A stretch of 64,000 nt of DNA, taken from Ricordea florida (Eukaryota > Cnidaria > Anthozoa > Corallimorpharia > Ricordeidae). Positions 50,231 through 62,906 of the stretch are shown here, in pieces. The stretch covers positions 20,068,712 to 20,132,711 of the forward strand of contig OX453274.1 in assembly GCA_949710005.1 (NCBI GenBank). The letters are read 5' to 3'. Under the pieces are notes generated by a model. It was not told the origin of the DNA. It saw nothing but the letters and a program-made list of their open reading frames with translations, and did no database searches. Every line of letters begins with the position of its first letter. The stretch's first letter is position 1. The position numbers were made by a program, and so were the translations under genes.

Positions 50231-51840
50231 GGCCGTTTTTGAGAACGAGCTATTCTAAAACAGTGTAATTTCTCAAAATCAGCCCGTACGGTCGCGTAAG
50301 CGTTAGTGTACAAAAGGTAGTCTACTTGAAAGGGCCATTTCTCGGGTTGTACTTAACCGATTTGAGTGAGCCATAGATCAAAATTTAGCTAAGAAGATGT
50401 AGCTTGTGTGATATAATTTTCAGAGGGGTTTACTTAGCCGTTTTTGAGAACGAGCTTTTCTATAACAGTGTAATTTCTCAAAATCAGCCCGTACGCTCGC
50501 GTAAGCGTTAGTGTACAAAAGGTAGTCTACTTGAAAGGGCCATTTCTCGGGTTGTACTGAACCGATTTGAGTGAGCCATAGATTAAAATTTAGCTAAGAA
50601 GATGTAGATTGTGTGATATAATTTTCAGAGAGGTTTACTTAGCCGTTTTTGAGAACGAGCTATTCTAAAACAGTGTAATTTCTCAAAATCAGCCCGTACG
50701 GTCGCGTAAGCGTTAGTGTACAAAAGGTAGTCTACTTGAAAGGGCCATTTCTCGGGTTGTACTGAACCGATTTGAGTGAGCCATAGATCAAAATTTAGCT
50801 AAGATGATGTAGATTGTGTGATATAATTTTCAGAGGGGTTTACTTAGCCGTTTTTGAGAACGAGCTATTCTAATACAGTGTAATTTCTCAAAATCAGCCC
50901 GTACGGTCGCGTAAGCGTTAGTGTACAAAAGGTAGTCTACTTGAAAGGGCCATTTCTCGGGTTGTACTGAACCGATTTGAGTGAGCCATAGATCAAAATT
51001 TAGCTAAGAAGATGTAGATTGTGTGATATAATTTTCAGAGGGGTTTACTTAGCCGTTTTTGAGAACGAGCTATTCTAAAACAGTGTAATTTCTCAAAATC
51101 AGCCCGTACGGTCGCGTAAGCGTTAGTGTACAAAAGGTAGTCTACTTGAAAGGGCCATTTCTCGGGTTGTACTGAACCGATTTGAGTGAGCCATAGATCA
51201 AAATTTAGCTAAGAAGATGTAGATTGTGTGATATAATTTTCAGAGGGGTTTACTTAGCCGTTTTTGAGAACGAGCTATTCTAAAACAGTGTAATTTCTCA
51301 AAATCAGCCCGTACGGTCGCGTAAGCGTTAGTGTACAAAAGGTAGTCTACTTGAAAGGGCCATTTCTCGGGTTGTACTGAACCGATTTGAGTGAGCCATA
51401 GATCAAAATTTAGCTAAGAAGATGTAGATTGTGTGATATAATTTTCAGAGGGGTTTACTTAGCCGTTTTTGAGAACGAGCTATTCTAAAACAGTGTAATT
51501 TCTCAAAATCAGCCCGTACGGTCGCGTAAGCGTTAGTGTACAAAAGGTAGTCTACTTGAAAGGGCCATTTCTCGGGTTGTACTGAACCGATTTGAGTGAG
51601 CCATAGATCAAAATTTAGCTAAGAAGATGTAGATTGTGTGATATAATTTTCAGAGGGGTTTACTTAGCCGTTTTTGAGAACGAGCTATTCTAAAACAGTG
51701 TAATTTCTCAAAATCAGCCCGTACGGTCGCGTAAGCGTTAGTGTACAAAAGGTAGTCTACTTGAAAGGGCCATTTCTCGGGTTGTACTGAACCGATTTGA
51801 GTGAGCCATAGATCAAAATTTAGCTAAGAAGATGTAGATT
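50231..51840. repeat. Near-consensus monomers
   Basis: About eight monomers with few changes. Private variants are 'gtagcttgtg' (50401), 'gagcttttctataac' (50453), 'gtacgctcgcg' (50491), 'cagagaggtt' (50625) and 'aagatgatgt' (50801). No other feature is seen. Confidence 0.85.
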
Positions 51841-54800
51841 GTGTGATATAATTTTCAGAGGGGTTTACTTGGCCGTTTTTGAGAACGAGCTATTCTAATA
51901 CAGTGTAATTTCTCAAAATCAGCCCGTACGGTCGCGTAAGCGTTAGTGTACAAAAGGTAGTCTACTTGAAAGGGCCATTTCTCGGGTTGTACTGAACCGA
52001 TTTGATTGAGCCATAAATCAAAATTTAGCTAAGAAGATGTAGATTGTGTGATATAATTTTCAGAGGGGTTTACTTAGCCGTTTTTGAGAACGAGCTATTC
52101 TAAAACAGTGTAATTTCTCAAAATCAGCCCGTACGGTCGCGTAAGCGTTAGTGTACAAAAGGTAGTCTACTTGAAAGGGCCATTTCTCGGGTTGTACTGA
52201 ACCGATTTGAGTGAGCCATAGATCCAAATTTAGCTAAGAAGATGTAGATTGTGTGATATAATTTTCAGAGGGGTTTACTTAGCCGTTTTTGAGAACGAGC
52301 TATTCTAAAACAGTGTAATTTCTCAAAATCAGCCCGTACGGTCGCGTAAGCGTTAGTGTACAAAAGGTAGTGTACTTGAAAGGGCCATTTCTCGGGTTGT
52401 ACATAACCGATTTGAGTGAGCCATAGATCAAAATTTAGCTAAGAAGATGTAGATTGTGTGATATAATTTTCAGAGGGGTTTACTTAGCCGTTTTTGAGAA
52501 CGAGCTATTCTAAAACAGTGTAATTTCTCAAAATCAGCCCGTACGGTCGCGTAAGCGTTAGTGTACAAAAGGTAGTCTACTTGAAAGGGCCATTTCTCGG
52601 GTTGTACTGAACCGATTTGAGTGAGCCATAGATCAAGATTTAGCTAAGAAGATGTAGATTGTGTGATATAATTTTGAGAGGGGTTTACTGAGCCGTTTTT
52701 GAGAACGAGCTATTCTAAAACAGTGTAATTTCTCAAAATCAGCCCGTACGGTCGCGTAAGCGTTAGTGTACAAAAGGTAGTCTACTTGAAAGGGCCATTT
52801 CTCGGGTTGTACTGAACCGATTTGAGTAAGCCATAGATCAAAATTAAGCTAAGAAGATGTAGATTGTGTGATATAATTTTCAGAGGGGTTTACTTAGCCG
52901 TTTTTGAGAACGAGCTATTCTAAAACAGTGTAATTTCTCAAAATCAGCCCGTACGGTCGCGTAAGCGTTAGTGTACAAAAGGTAGTCTACTTGAAAGGGC
53001 CATTTCTCGGGTTGTACTGAACCGATTTGAGTGAGCCATAGATCAAAATTTAGCTAAGAAGATGTAGATTGTGTGATGTAACTTTCAGAGGGGTTTACTT
53101 AGCCGCTTTTGAGAACGAGCTATTCTAAAACAGTGTAATTTCTCAAAATCAGCCCGTACGGTCGCGTAAGCGTTAGTGTACAAAAGGTAGTCTACTTGAA
53201 AGGGCCATTTCTCGGGTTGTACTGAACCGATTTGAGTGAGCCATAGATCAAAATTTAGCTAAGAAGATGTAGATTGTGTGATATAATTTTCAGAGGGGTT
53301 TACTTAGCCGTTTTTGAGAACGAGCTATTCTAAAACAGTGTAATTTCTCAAAATCAGCCCGTACGGTCGCGTAAGCGTTAGTGTACAAAAGGTAGTCTAC
53401 TTGAAAGGGCCATTTCTCGGGTTGTACTGAACCGATTTGAGTGAGCCATAGATCAAAATTTAGCTAAGAAGATGTAGATTGTGTGATATAATTTTCAGAG
53501 GGGTTTACTTAGCCGTTTTTGAGAACGAGCTATTCTAAAACAGTGTAATTTCTCAAAATCAGCCCGTACGGTCGCGTAAGCGTTAGTGTACAAAAGGTAG
53601 TCTACTTGAAAGGGCCATTTCTCGGGTTGTACTGAACCGATTTGAGTGAGCCATAGATCAAAATTTAGCTAAGAAGATGTAGATTGTGTGATATAATTTT
53701 CAGAGGGGTTTACTTAGCCGTTTTTGAGAACGAGCTATTCTAAAACAGTGTAATTTCTCAAAATCAGCCCGTACGGTCGCGTAAGCGTTAGTGTACAAAA
53801 GGTAGTCTACTTGAAAGGGCCATTTCTCGGGTTGTACTGAACCGATTTGAGTGAGCCATAGATCAAAATTTAGCTAAGAAGATGTAGATTGTGTGATATA
53901 ATTTTCAGAGGGGTTTACTTGGCCGTTTTTGAGAACGAGCTATTCTAATACAGTGTAATTTCTCAAAATCAGCCCGTACGGTCGCGTAAGCGTTAGTGTA
54001 CAAAAGGTAGTCTACTTGAAAGGGCCATTTCTCGGGTTGTACTGAACCGATTTGATTGAGCCATAAATCAAAATTTAGCTAAGAAGATGTAGATTGTGTG
54101 ATATAATTTTCAGAGGGGTTTACTTAGCCGTTTTTGAGAACGAGCTATTCTAAAACAGTGTAATTTCTCAAAATCAGCCCGTACGGTCGCGTAAGCGTTA
54201 GTGTACAAAAGGTAGTCTACTTGAAAGGGCCATTTCTCGGGTTGTACTGAACCGATTTGAGTGAGCCATAGATCCAAATTTAGCTAAGAAGATGTAGATT
54301 GTGTGATAAAATTTTCAGAGGGGTTTACTTAGCCGTTTTTGAGAACGAGCTATTCTAAAACAGTGTAATTTCTCAAAATCAGCCCGTACGGTCGCGTAAG
54401 CGTTAGTGTACAAAAGGTAGTGTACTTGAAAGGGCCATTTCTCGGGTTGTAAATAACCGATTTGAGTGAGCCATAGATCAAAATTTAGCTAAGAAGATGT
54501 AGATTGTGTGATATAATTTTCAGAGGGGTTTACTTAGCCGTTTTTGAGAACGAGCTATTCTAAAACAGTGTAATTTCTCAAAATCAGCCCGTACGGTCGC
54601 GTAAGCGTTAGTGTACAAAAGGTAGTCTACTTGAAAGGGCCATTTCTCGGGTTGTACTGAACCGATTTGAGTGAGCCATAGATCAAGATTTAGCTAAGAA
54701 GATGTAGATTGTGTGATATAATTTTGAGAGGGGTTTACTGAGCCGTTTTTGAGAACGAGCTATTCTAAAACAGTGTAATTTCTCAAAATCAGCCCGTACG

Positions 54801-55278
54801 GTCGCGTAAGCGTTAGTGTACAAAAGGTAGTCTACTTGAAAGGGCCATTTCTCGGGTTGTACTGAACCGATTTGAGTAAGCCATAGATCAAAATTAAGCT
54901 AAGAAGATGTAGATTGTGTGATATAATTTTCAGAGGGGTTTACTTAGCCGTTTTTGAGAACGAGCTATTCTAAAACAGTGTAATTTCTCAAAATCAGCCC
55001 GTACGGTCGCGTAAGCGTTAGTGTACAAAAGGTAGTCTACTTGAAAGGGCCATTTCTCGGGTTGTACTGAACCGATTTGAGTGAGCCATAGATCAAAATT
55101 TAGCTAAGAAGATGTAGATTGTGTGATGTAACTTTCAGAGGGGTTTACTTAGCCGCTTTTGAGAACGAGCTATTCTAAAACAGTGTAATTTCTCAAAATC
55201 AGCCCGTACGGTCGCGTAAGCGTTAGTGTACAAAAGGTAGTCTACTTGAAAGGGCCATTTCTCGGGTTGTACTGAACC
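51840..55278. repeat. 10-monomer higher-order repeat, 2,050-bp offset, two copies
   Basis: Copies lie at about 51840-53228 and 53890-55278. Markers at exact 2,050-bp spacing are 'ttggcc' (51871 and 53921), 'gatccaaatt' (52221 and 54271), 'gatcaagatt' (52631 and 54681), 'aaaattaagct' (52841 and 54891) and 'gtgtgatgta' before 'actttc' (53071 and 55121). Seen differences are 'gataaaatt' (near 54307) and 'gtaaataacc' (near 54451) in the second copy. The second copy ends at 'accaatttgattgag' (55279). The 'gatgtaacttt' and 'agccgctttt' junction appears a third time near 55946-55976. Confidence 0.92.
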
Positions 55279-56165
55279 AATTTGATTGAGCCATAGATCA
55301 AAATTTAGCTAAGAAGATGTAGATTGTGTGATATAATTTTCAGAGGGGTTTACTTAGCCGTTTTTGAGAACGAGCTATTCTAAAACAGTGTAATTTCTAT
55401 AAATCAGCCCGTGCGGTCGCGTAAGCGTTAGTGTACAAAAGGTAGTCTACTTGAAAGGGCCATTTCTCGGGTTGTACTGAACCGATTTGAGTGAGCCATA
55501 GATCAAAATTTAGCTAAGAAGATGTAGATTGTGTGATATAATTTTCAGAGGGGTTTACTTAGCCGTTTTTGAGAACGAGCTATTCTAAAACAGTGTAATT
55601 TCTCAAAATCAGCCCGTACGGTCGCGTAAGCGTTAGTGTACAAAAGGTAGTCTACTTGAAAGGGCCATTTCTCGGGTTGTACTGAACCGATTTGAGTGAG
55701 CCATAGATCAAAATTTAGCTAAGAAGATGTAGATTGTGTGATATAATTTTCAGAGGGGTTTACTTGGCCGTTTTTGAGAACGAGCTATTCTAAAACAGTG
55801 TAATTTCTCAAAATCAGCCCGTACGGTCGCGTAAGCGTTAGTGTACAAAAGGTAGTCTACTTGAAAGGGCCATTTCTCGGGTTGTACTGAACCGATGTGA
55901 GTGAGCCATAGATCAAAATTTAGCTAAGAAGATGTAGATTGTGTGATGTAACTTTCAGAGGGGTTTACTTAGCCGCTTTTGAGAACGAGCTATTCTAAAA
56001 CAGTGTAATTTCTCAAAATCAGCCCGTACGGTCGCGTAAGCGTTAGTGTACAAAAGGTAGTCTACTTGAAAGGGCCATTTCTCGGGTTGTACTGAACCGA
56101 TTTGAGTGAGCCATAGATCAAAATTTAGCTAAGAAGATGTAGATTGTGTGATATAATTTTCAGAG
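55279..56165. repeat. Mixed monomers before block A-right
   Basis: Four monomers with private changes: 'accaatttgattgag' (55277), 'tctataaatcag' and 'gtgcggtcgcg' (55397-55420) and 'accgatgtgag' (55891). A further copy of the 'gatgtaacttt' and 'agccgctttt' junction lies near 55946-55976. Only satellite is seen. Confidence 0.8.
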
Positions 56166-59100
56166 GGGTTTACTTAGCCGTTTTTGAGAACGAGCTATTC
56201 TAAAACAGTGTAATTTCTCAAAATCTGCCCGTACGGTCGCGTAAGCGTTAGTGTACAAAAGGTAGTCTACTTGAAAGGGCCATTTCTCGGGTTGTACTGA
56301 ACCGATTTGAGTGAGCCATAGATCAAAATTTAGCTAAGAAGATGTAGATTGTGTGATATAATTTTCAGAGGGGTTTACTTAGCCGTTTTTGAGAACGAGC
56401 TATTCTAAAACAGTGTAATTTCTTAAAATCAGCCCGTACGGTCGCGTAAGCGTTAGTGTACAAAAGGTAGTCTACTTGAAAGGGCCATTTCTCGGGTTGT
56501 ACTGAACCGATTTGAGTGAGCCATAGATCAAAATTTAGCTAAGAAGATGTAGATTGTGTGATATAATTTTCAGAGGGGTGTACTTAGCCGTTTTTGAGAA
56601 CGAGCTATTCTAAAACAGTGTAATTTCTCAAAATCAGCCCGTACGGCCGCGTAAGCGTTAGTGTACAAAAGGTAGTCTACTTGAAAGGGCCATTTCTCGG
56701 GTTGTACTGAACCGATTTGAGTGAGCCATAGATCAAAATTTAGCTAAGAAGATGTAGATTGTGTGATATAATTTTCAGAGGAGTTTACTTAGCCGTTTTT
56801 GAGAACGAGCTATTCTAAAACAGTGTAATTTCTCAAAATCAGCCCGTACGGTCGCGTAAGCGTTAGTGTACAAAAGGTAGTCTACTTGAAAGGGCCATTT
56901 CTCGGGTTGTACTGAACCGATTTGAGTGAGCCATAGATCAAAATTTAGCTAAGAAGATGTAGATTGTGTGATATAATTTTCAGAGGGGTGTACTTAGCCG
57001 TTTTTGAGAACGAGCTATTCTAAAACAGTGTAATTTCTCAAAATCAGCCCGTACGGCCGCGTAAGCGTTAGTGTTTAAAAGGTAGTCTACTTGAAAGGGC
57101 CATTTCTCGGGTTGTACTGAACCGATTTGAGTGAGCCATAGATCAAAATTTAGCTAAGAAGATGTAGATTGTGTGATATAATTTTCAGAGGGGTTAACTT
57201 AGCTGTTTTTGAGAACGAGCTATTCTAAAACAGTGTAACTTCTCAAAATCTGCCCGTACGGTCGCGTAAGCGTTAGTGTACAAAAGGTAGTCTACTTGAA
57301 AGGGCCATTTCTCGGGTTGTACTGAACCGATTTGAGTGAGCCATAGATCAAAATTTAGCTAAGAAGATGTAGATTGTGTGATATAATTTTCAGAGGGGTT
57401 TACTTAGCCGTTTTTGAGAACGAGCTATTCTAAAACAGTGTAATTTCTTAAAATCAGCCCGTACGGTCGCGTAAGCGTTAGTGTACAAAAGGTAGTCTAC
57501 TTGAAAGGGCCATTTCTCGGGTTGTACTGAACCGATTTGAGTGAGCCATAGATCAAAATTTAGCTAAGAAGATGTAGATTGTGTGATATAATTTTCAGAG
57601 GGGTGTACTTAGCCGTTTTTGAGAACGAGCTATTCTAAAACAGTGTAATTTCTCAAAATCAGCCCGTACGGCCGCGTAAGCGTTAGTGTACAAAAGGTAG
57701 TCTACTTGAAAGGGCCATTTCTCGGGTTGTACTGAACCGATTTGAGTGAGCCATAGATCAAAATTTAGCTAAGAAGATGTAGATTGTGTGATATAATTTT
57801 CAGAGGAGTTTACTTAGCCGTTTTTGAGAACGAGCTATTCTAAAACAGTGTAATTTCTCAAAATCAGCCCGTACGGCCGCGTAAGCGTTAGTGTACAAAA
57901 GGTAGTCTACTTGAAAGGGCCATTTCTCGGGTTGTACTGAACCGATTTGAGTGAGCCATAGATCAAAATTTAGCTAAGAAGATGTAGATTGTGTGATATA
58001 ATTTTCAGAGGGGTTAACTTAGCTGTTTTTGAGAACGAGCTATTCTAAAACAGTGTAACTTCTCAAAATCTGCCCGTACGGTCGCGTAAGCGTTAGTGTA
58101 CAAAAGGTAGTCTACTTGAAAGGGCCATTTCTCGGGTTGTACTGAACCGATTTGAGTGAGCCATAGATCAAAATTTAGCTAAGAAGATGTAGATTGTGTG
58201 ATATAATTTTCAGAGGGGTTTACTTAGCCGTTTTTGAGAACGAGCTATTCTAAAACAGTGTAATTTCTTAAAATCAGCCCGTACGGTCGCGTAAGCGTTA
58301 GTGTACAAAAGGTAGTCTACTTGAAAAGGCCATTTCTCGGGTTGTACTGAACCGATTTGAGTGAGCCATAGATCAAAATTTAGCTAAGAAGATGTAGATT
58401 GTGTGATATAATTTTCAGAGGGGTGTACTTAGCCGTTTTTGAGAACGAGCTATTCTAAAACAGTGTAATTTCTCAAAATCAGCCCGTACGGCCGCGTAAG
58501 CGTTAGTGTACAAAAGGTAGTCTACTTGAAAGGGCCATTTCTCGGGTTGTACTGAACCGATTTGAGTGAGCCATAGATCAAAATTTAGCTAAGAAGATGT
58601 AGATTGTGTGATATAATTTTCAGAGGAGTTTACTTAGCCGTTTTTGAGAACGAGCTATTCTAAAACAGTGTAATTTCTCAAAATCAGCCCGTACGGCCGC
58701 GTAAGCGTTAGTGTACAAAAGGTAGTCTACTTGAAAGGGCCATTTCTCGGGTTGTACTGAACCGATTTGAGTGAGCCATAGATCAAAATTTAGCTAAGAA
58801 GATGTAGATTGTGTGATATAATTTTCAGTGGGGTTTACTCAGCCGTTTTTGAGAACGAGCTATTCTAAAACAGTGTAATTTCTCAAAATCAGCCCGTACG
58901 GTCGCGTAAGCGTTAGTGTACAAAAGGTAGTCTACTTGAAAGGGCCATTTCTCGGGTTGTACTGAACCGATTTGAGTGAGCCATAGATCAAAATTTAGCT
59001 AAGAAGATGTAGATTGTGTGATATAATTCTCAGAGGGGTTTACTTAGCCGTTTTTGAGAACGAGCTATTCTAAAACAGTGTAATTTCTCAAAATCAGCCC

Positions 59101-59340
59101 GTACGGTCGCGTAAGCGTTAGTGTACAAAAGGTAGTCTACTTGAAAGGGCCATTTCTCGGGTTGTACTGAACCGATTTGAGTGAGCCATAGATCAAAATT
59201 TAGCTAAGAAGATGTAGATTGTGTGATGTAATTTTCAGAGGGGTTTACTTACCCGTTTATAAGAACGAGCTATTCTAAAACAGTGTAATTTCTCAAAATC
59301 AGCCCGTACGGTCGCGTAAGCGTTAGTGTACGAAAGGTAG
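56166..59340. repeat. Higher-order repeat block A-right, second copy of block A
   Basis: The marked series of 821-4920 recurs here. 'gggtgtactt' starts at 56576, 56986, 57601 and 58421. 'gtgtttaaaagg' follows the 56986 copy, as it follows the 2666 copy. 'gggttaactt' lies at 57191 and 58011, 'ttgaaaaggc' at 58321 (4001 on the left), and 'attttcagtg' at 58821 (4501 on the left). The offset is 54,320 bp for the part matching 2666-4715. The right copy has one extra consensus-like monomer (59036) before 'acccgtttataag' (59251), and fewer repeats of the unit at its left side. Confidence 0.92.
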
Positions 59341-60055
59341 TGTACTTGAAAGGGCCATTTCTCGGGTTGTACTGAACCGATTTGAGTGAGTCATAGATCA
59401 AAATTTAGCTAAGAAGATGTAGATTGTGTGATGTAATTTTGAGAGAGGTTTACTTAGCCGTTTTTAAGAACGAGCTATTCTAAAACAGTGTAAATTCTCA
59501 AAATCAGCCCGTACGGTCGCGTAAGCGTTAGTGTACAAAAGGTAGTCTACTTAAAAGGGCCATTTCTCGGGTTGTACTAAACCGATTTGAGTGAGCCATA
59601 GATCAAAATTTAGCTAAGAAGATGTAGATTGTGTGATGTAATTTTCAGAGGGGTTTACTTAGCCGTTTTTAAGAACGAGCTATTCTAAAACAGTGTAAAT
59701 TCTCAAAATCAGCCCGTACGGTCGCGTAAGCGTTAGTGTACAAAAGGTAGTCTACTTGAAAGGGCCATTTCTCGGGTTGTACTGAACCGATTTGAGTGAG
59801 CCATAGATCAAAATTTAGCTAAGAAGCTGTAGATTATGTGATATAATTTTCAGAGGGGTTTACTTAGCCGTTTTTGAGAACGAGCTATTCTAAAACAGTG
59901 TAATTTCTCAAAATCTGCCCGTACGGTCGCGTAAGCGCTAGTGTACAAAAGGTAGTCTACTTGAAAGGGCCATTTCTCGGGTTGTACTGAACCGATTTGA
60001 GTGAGCCATAGATCAAAATTTAGCTAAGAAGATGTAGATTGTGTGATATAATTTT
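59341..60055. repeat. Diverged monomers carrying the source of a displaced block
   Basis: Monomers with 'tttttaagaac' and 'gtaaattctc' (59461 and 59666), 'aagaagctgt' (59821) and 'aaatctgccc' (59911). These markers recur in order 3,461 bp downstream (62922, 63127, 63282 and 63372). 'gtaattttgagagagg' near 59434 begins the series. Confidence 0.85.
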
Positions 60056-61900
60056 CAGAGGGGTTTACTTAGCCGTTTTTGAGAACTAGCTATTCTAAAA
60101 CAGTGTAATTTCTCAAAATCAGCCCATACGGTCGCGTAAGCGTTAGTGTACAAAAGGTAGTCTACTTGAAAGGGCCATTTCTCGGGTTGTACTGAACCGA
60201 TTTGAGTGAGCCATAGATCAAAATTTAGCTAAGAAGATGTAGATTGTGTGATATAATTTTTAGAGGGGTTTACTTAGCCGTTTTTGAGAACGAGGTATTC
60301 TAAAACAGTGTAATTTCTCAAAATCAGCCCGTACGGTCGCGTAGGCGTTAGTGTACAAGAGGTAGTCTACTTGAAAGGGCCATTTCTCGGGTTGTACTGA
60401 ACCGATTTGAGTAAGCCATAGATCAAAATTTAGCTAAGAAGATGTAGATTGTGTGATATAATTTTCAGAGGGGTTTACTTAGCCGTTTTTGAGAACGAGC
60501 TATTCTAAAACAGTGTAATTTCTCAAAATCAGCCCGTACGGTCGCGTAAGCGTTAGTGTACAAAAGGTAGTCTACTTGAAAGGGCCATTTCTCGGGTTGT
60601 ACTGAACCGATTTGAGTGAGCCATAGATCAAAATTTAGCTAAGAAGCTGTAGATTGTGTGATATAATTTTCAGAGGGGTTTACTTAGCCGTTTTTGAGAA
60701 CTAGCTATTCTAAAACAGTGTAATTTCTCAAAATCAGCCCATACGGTCGCGTAAGCGTTAGTGTACAAAAGGTAGTCTACTTGAAAGGGCCATTTCTCGG
60801 GTTGTACTGAACCGATTTGAGTGAGCCATAGATCAAAATTTAGCTAAGAAGATGTAGATTGTGTGATATAATTGTTAGAGGGGTTTACTTAGCCGTTTTT
60901 GAGAACGAGCTATTCTAAAACAGTGTAATTTCTCAAAATCAGCCCGTACGGTCGCGTAGGCGTTAGTGTACAAGAGGTAGTCTACTTGAAAGGGCCATTT
61001 CTCGGGTTGTACTGAACCGATTTGAGTATGCCATAGATCAAAATTTAGCTAAGAAGATGTAGATTGTGTGATATAATTTTCAGAGGGGTTTACTTAGCCG
61101 TTTTTGAGAACGAGCTATTCTAAAACAGTGTAATTTCTCAAAATCAGCCCGTACGGTCGCGTAAGCGTTAGTGTACAAAAGGTAGTCTACTTGAAAGGGC
61201 CATTTCTCGGGTTGTACTGAACCGATTTGAGTGAGCCATAGATCAAAATTTAGCTAAGAAGATGTAGATTGTGTGATATAATTTTCAGAGGGGTTTACTT
61301 AGCCGTTTTTGAGAACTAGCTATTCTAAAACAGTGTAATTTCTCAAAATCAGCCCATACGGTCGCGTAAGCGTTAGTGTACAAAAGGTAGTCTACTTGAA
61401 AGGGCCATTTCTCGGGTTGTACTGAACCGATTTGAGTGAGCCATAGATCAAAATTTAGCTAAGAAGATGTAGATTGTGTGATATAATTTTTAGAGGGGTT
61501 TACTTAGCCGTTTTTGAGAACGAGCTATTCTAAAACAGTGTAATTTCTCAAAATCAGCCCGTACGGTCGCGTAGGCGTTAGTGTACAAAAGGTAGTCTAC
61601 TTGAAAGGGCCATTTCTCGGGTTGTACTGAACCGATTTGAGTATGCCATAGATCAAAATTTAGCTAAGAAGATGTAGATTGTGTGATATAATTTTCAGAG
61701 GGGTTTACTTAGCCGTTTTTGAGAACGAGCTATTCTAAAACAGTGTAATTTCTCAAAATCAGCCCGTACGGTCGCGTAAGCGTTAGTGTACAAAAGGTAG
61801 TCTACTTGAAAGGGCCATTTCTCGGGTTGTACTGAACCGATTTGAGTGAGCCATAGATCAAAATTTAGCTAAGAAGATGTAGATTGTGTGATATAATTTT
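60055..61900. repeat. Trimeric higher-order repeat, 615-bp unit, three copies
   Basis: 'gagaactagc' occurs at 60081, 60696 and 61311, exactly 615 bp apart, each with 'gcccatacgg' in the same monomer. The next monomer carries 'gtaggcg' and, in two copies, 'gtacaagagg' and 'gtatgcc' or 'gtaagcc'. The third is near consensus. Private differences such as 'cgaggtatt' (60291) and 'attgttagagg' (60871) show the copies have begun to diverge. Confidence 0.9.
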
Positions 61901-62725
61901 TAGAGGGGTTTACTTAGCCGTTTTCTAAAACGAGCTATTCTAAAACAGTGTAATTTCTCAAAATCAGCCCGTACGGTCGCGTAAGCGTTAGTGTACAAAA
62001 GGTAGTCTACTTGAAAGGGCCATTTCTCGGGTTGTACTGAACCGATTTGAGTGAGCCATAGATCAAAATTTAGCTAAGAAGATGTAGATTGTGTGATATA
62101 ATTTTCAGAGGGGTTTACTTAGCCGTTTTTGAGAACGAGCTATTCTAAAACAGTGTAATTTCTCAAAATCAGCCCGTACGGTCGCGTAAGCGTTAGTGTA
62201 CAAAAGGTAGTCTACTTGAAAGGGCCATTTCTCGGGTTGTACTGAACCGATTTGAGTGAGCCATAGATCAAAATTTAGCTAAGAAGATGTAGATTGTGTG
62301 ATATAATTTTCAGAGGGGTTTACTTAGCCGTTTTTGAGAACGAGCTATTCTAAAACAGTGTAATTTCTCAAAATCAGCCCGTACGGTCACGTAAGCGTTA
62401 GTGTACAAAAGGTAGTGTACTTGAAAGGGCCATTTCTCGGGTTGTACTGAACCGATTTGAGTGAGTCATAGATCAAAATTTAGCTAAGAAGATCTAGATT
62501 GTGTGATATAATTTTTAGAGAGGTTTACTTAGCCGTTTTTGAGAACGAGCTATTCTAAAACAGTGTAATTTCTCAAAATCAGCCCGTACGGTCGCGTAAG
62601 CGTTAGTGTACAAGAGGTAGTCTACTTGAAAGGGCCATTTCTCGGGTTGTACTGAACCGATTTGAGTAAGCCATAAATCAAAATTTAGCTAAGAAGATGT
62701 AGATTGTGTGATATAATTTTCAGAG
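61901..62725. repeat. Mixed monomers
   Basis: Four monomers with scattered private variants, among them 'ttttctaaaacg' (61921), 'gtcacgtaag' (62386), 'aagatctaga' (62488) and 'tttttagagagg' (62511). No other feature is seen. Confidence 0.8.
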
Positions 62726-62906
62726 GGGTTTACTTAGCCGTGTTTGAGAACTAGCTATTCTAATACAGTGTAATTTTTTCAAAATCAGCCCGTACGGTCG
62801 CGTAAGCGTTATTGTACAAAAGGTAGTCTACTTGAAAGGGCCATTTCTCGGGTTGTACTGAACCGATTTGAGTGAGCCATAGATCAAAATTTAGCTATTT
62901 TCAGAG
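62726..62906. repeat. Shortened 181-bp monomer with a 25-bp deletion and a 1-bp insertion
   Basis: The monomer lacks the 25 bases that normally lie between 'tttagct' and 'attttcag' (phases 171-195), reading 'ttagctattttcagag' at 62891. It also has one extra T in 'taattttttcaaaa' near 62771. This is the only change of more than one base in monomer length in the window. It sits immediately before a block that repeats 59430-59950, so it may mark a non-homologous join. Confidence 0.93.
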
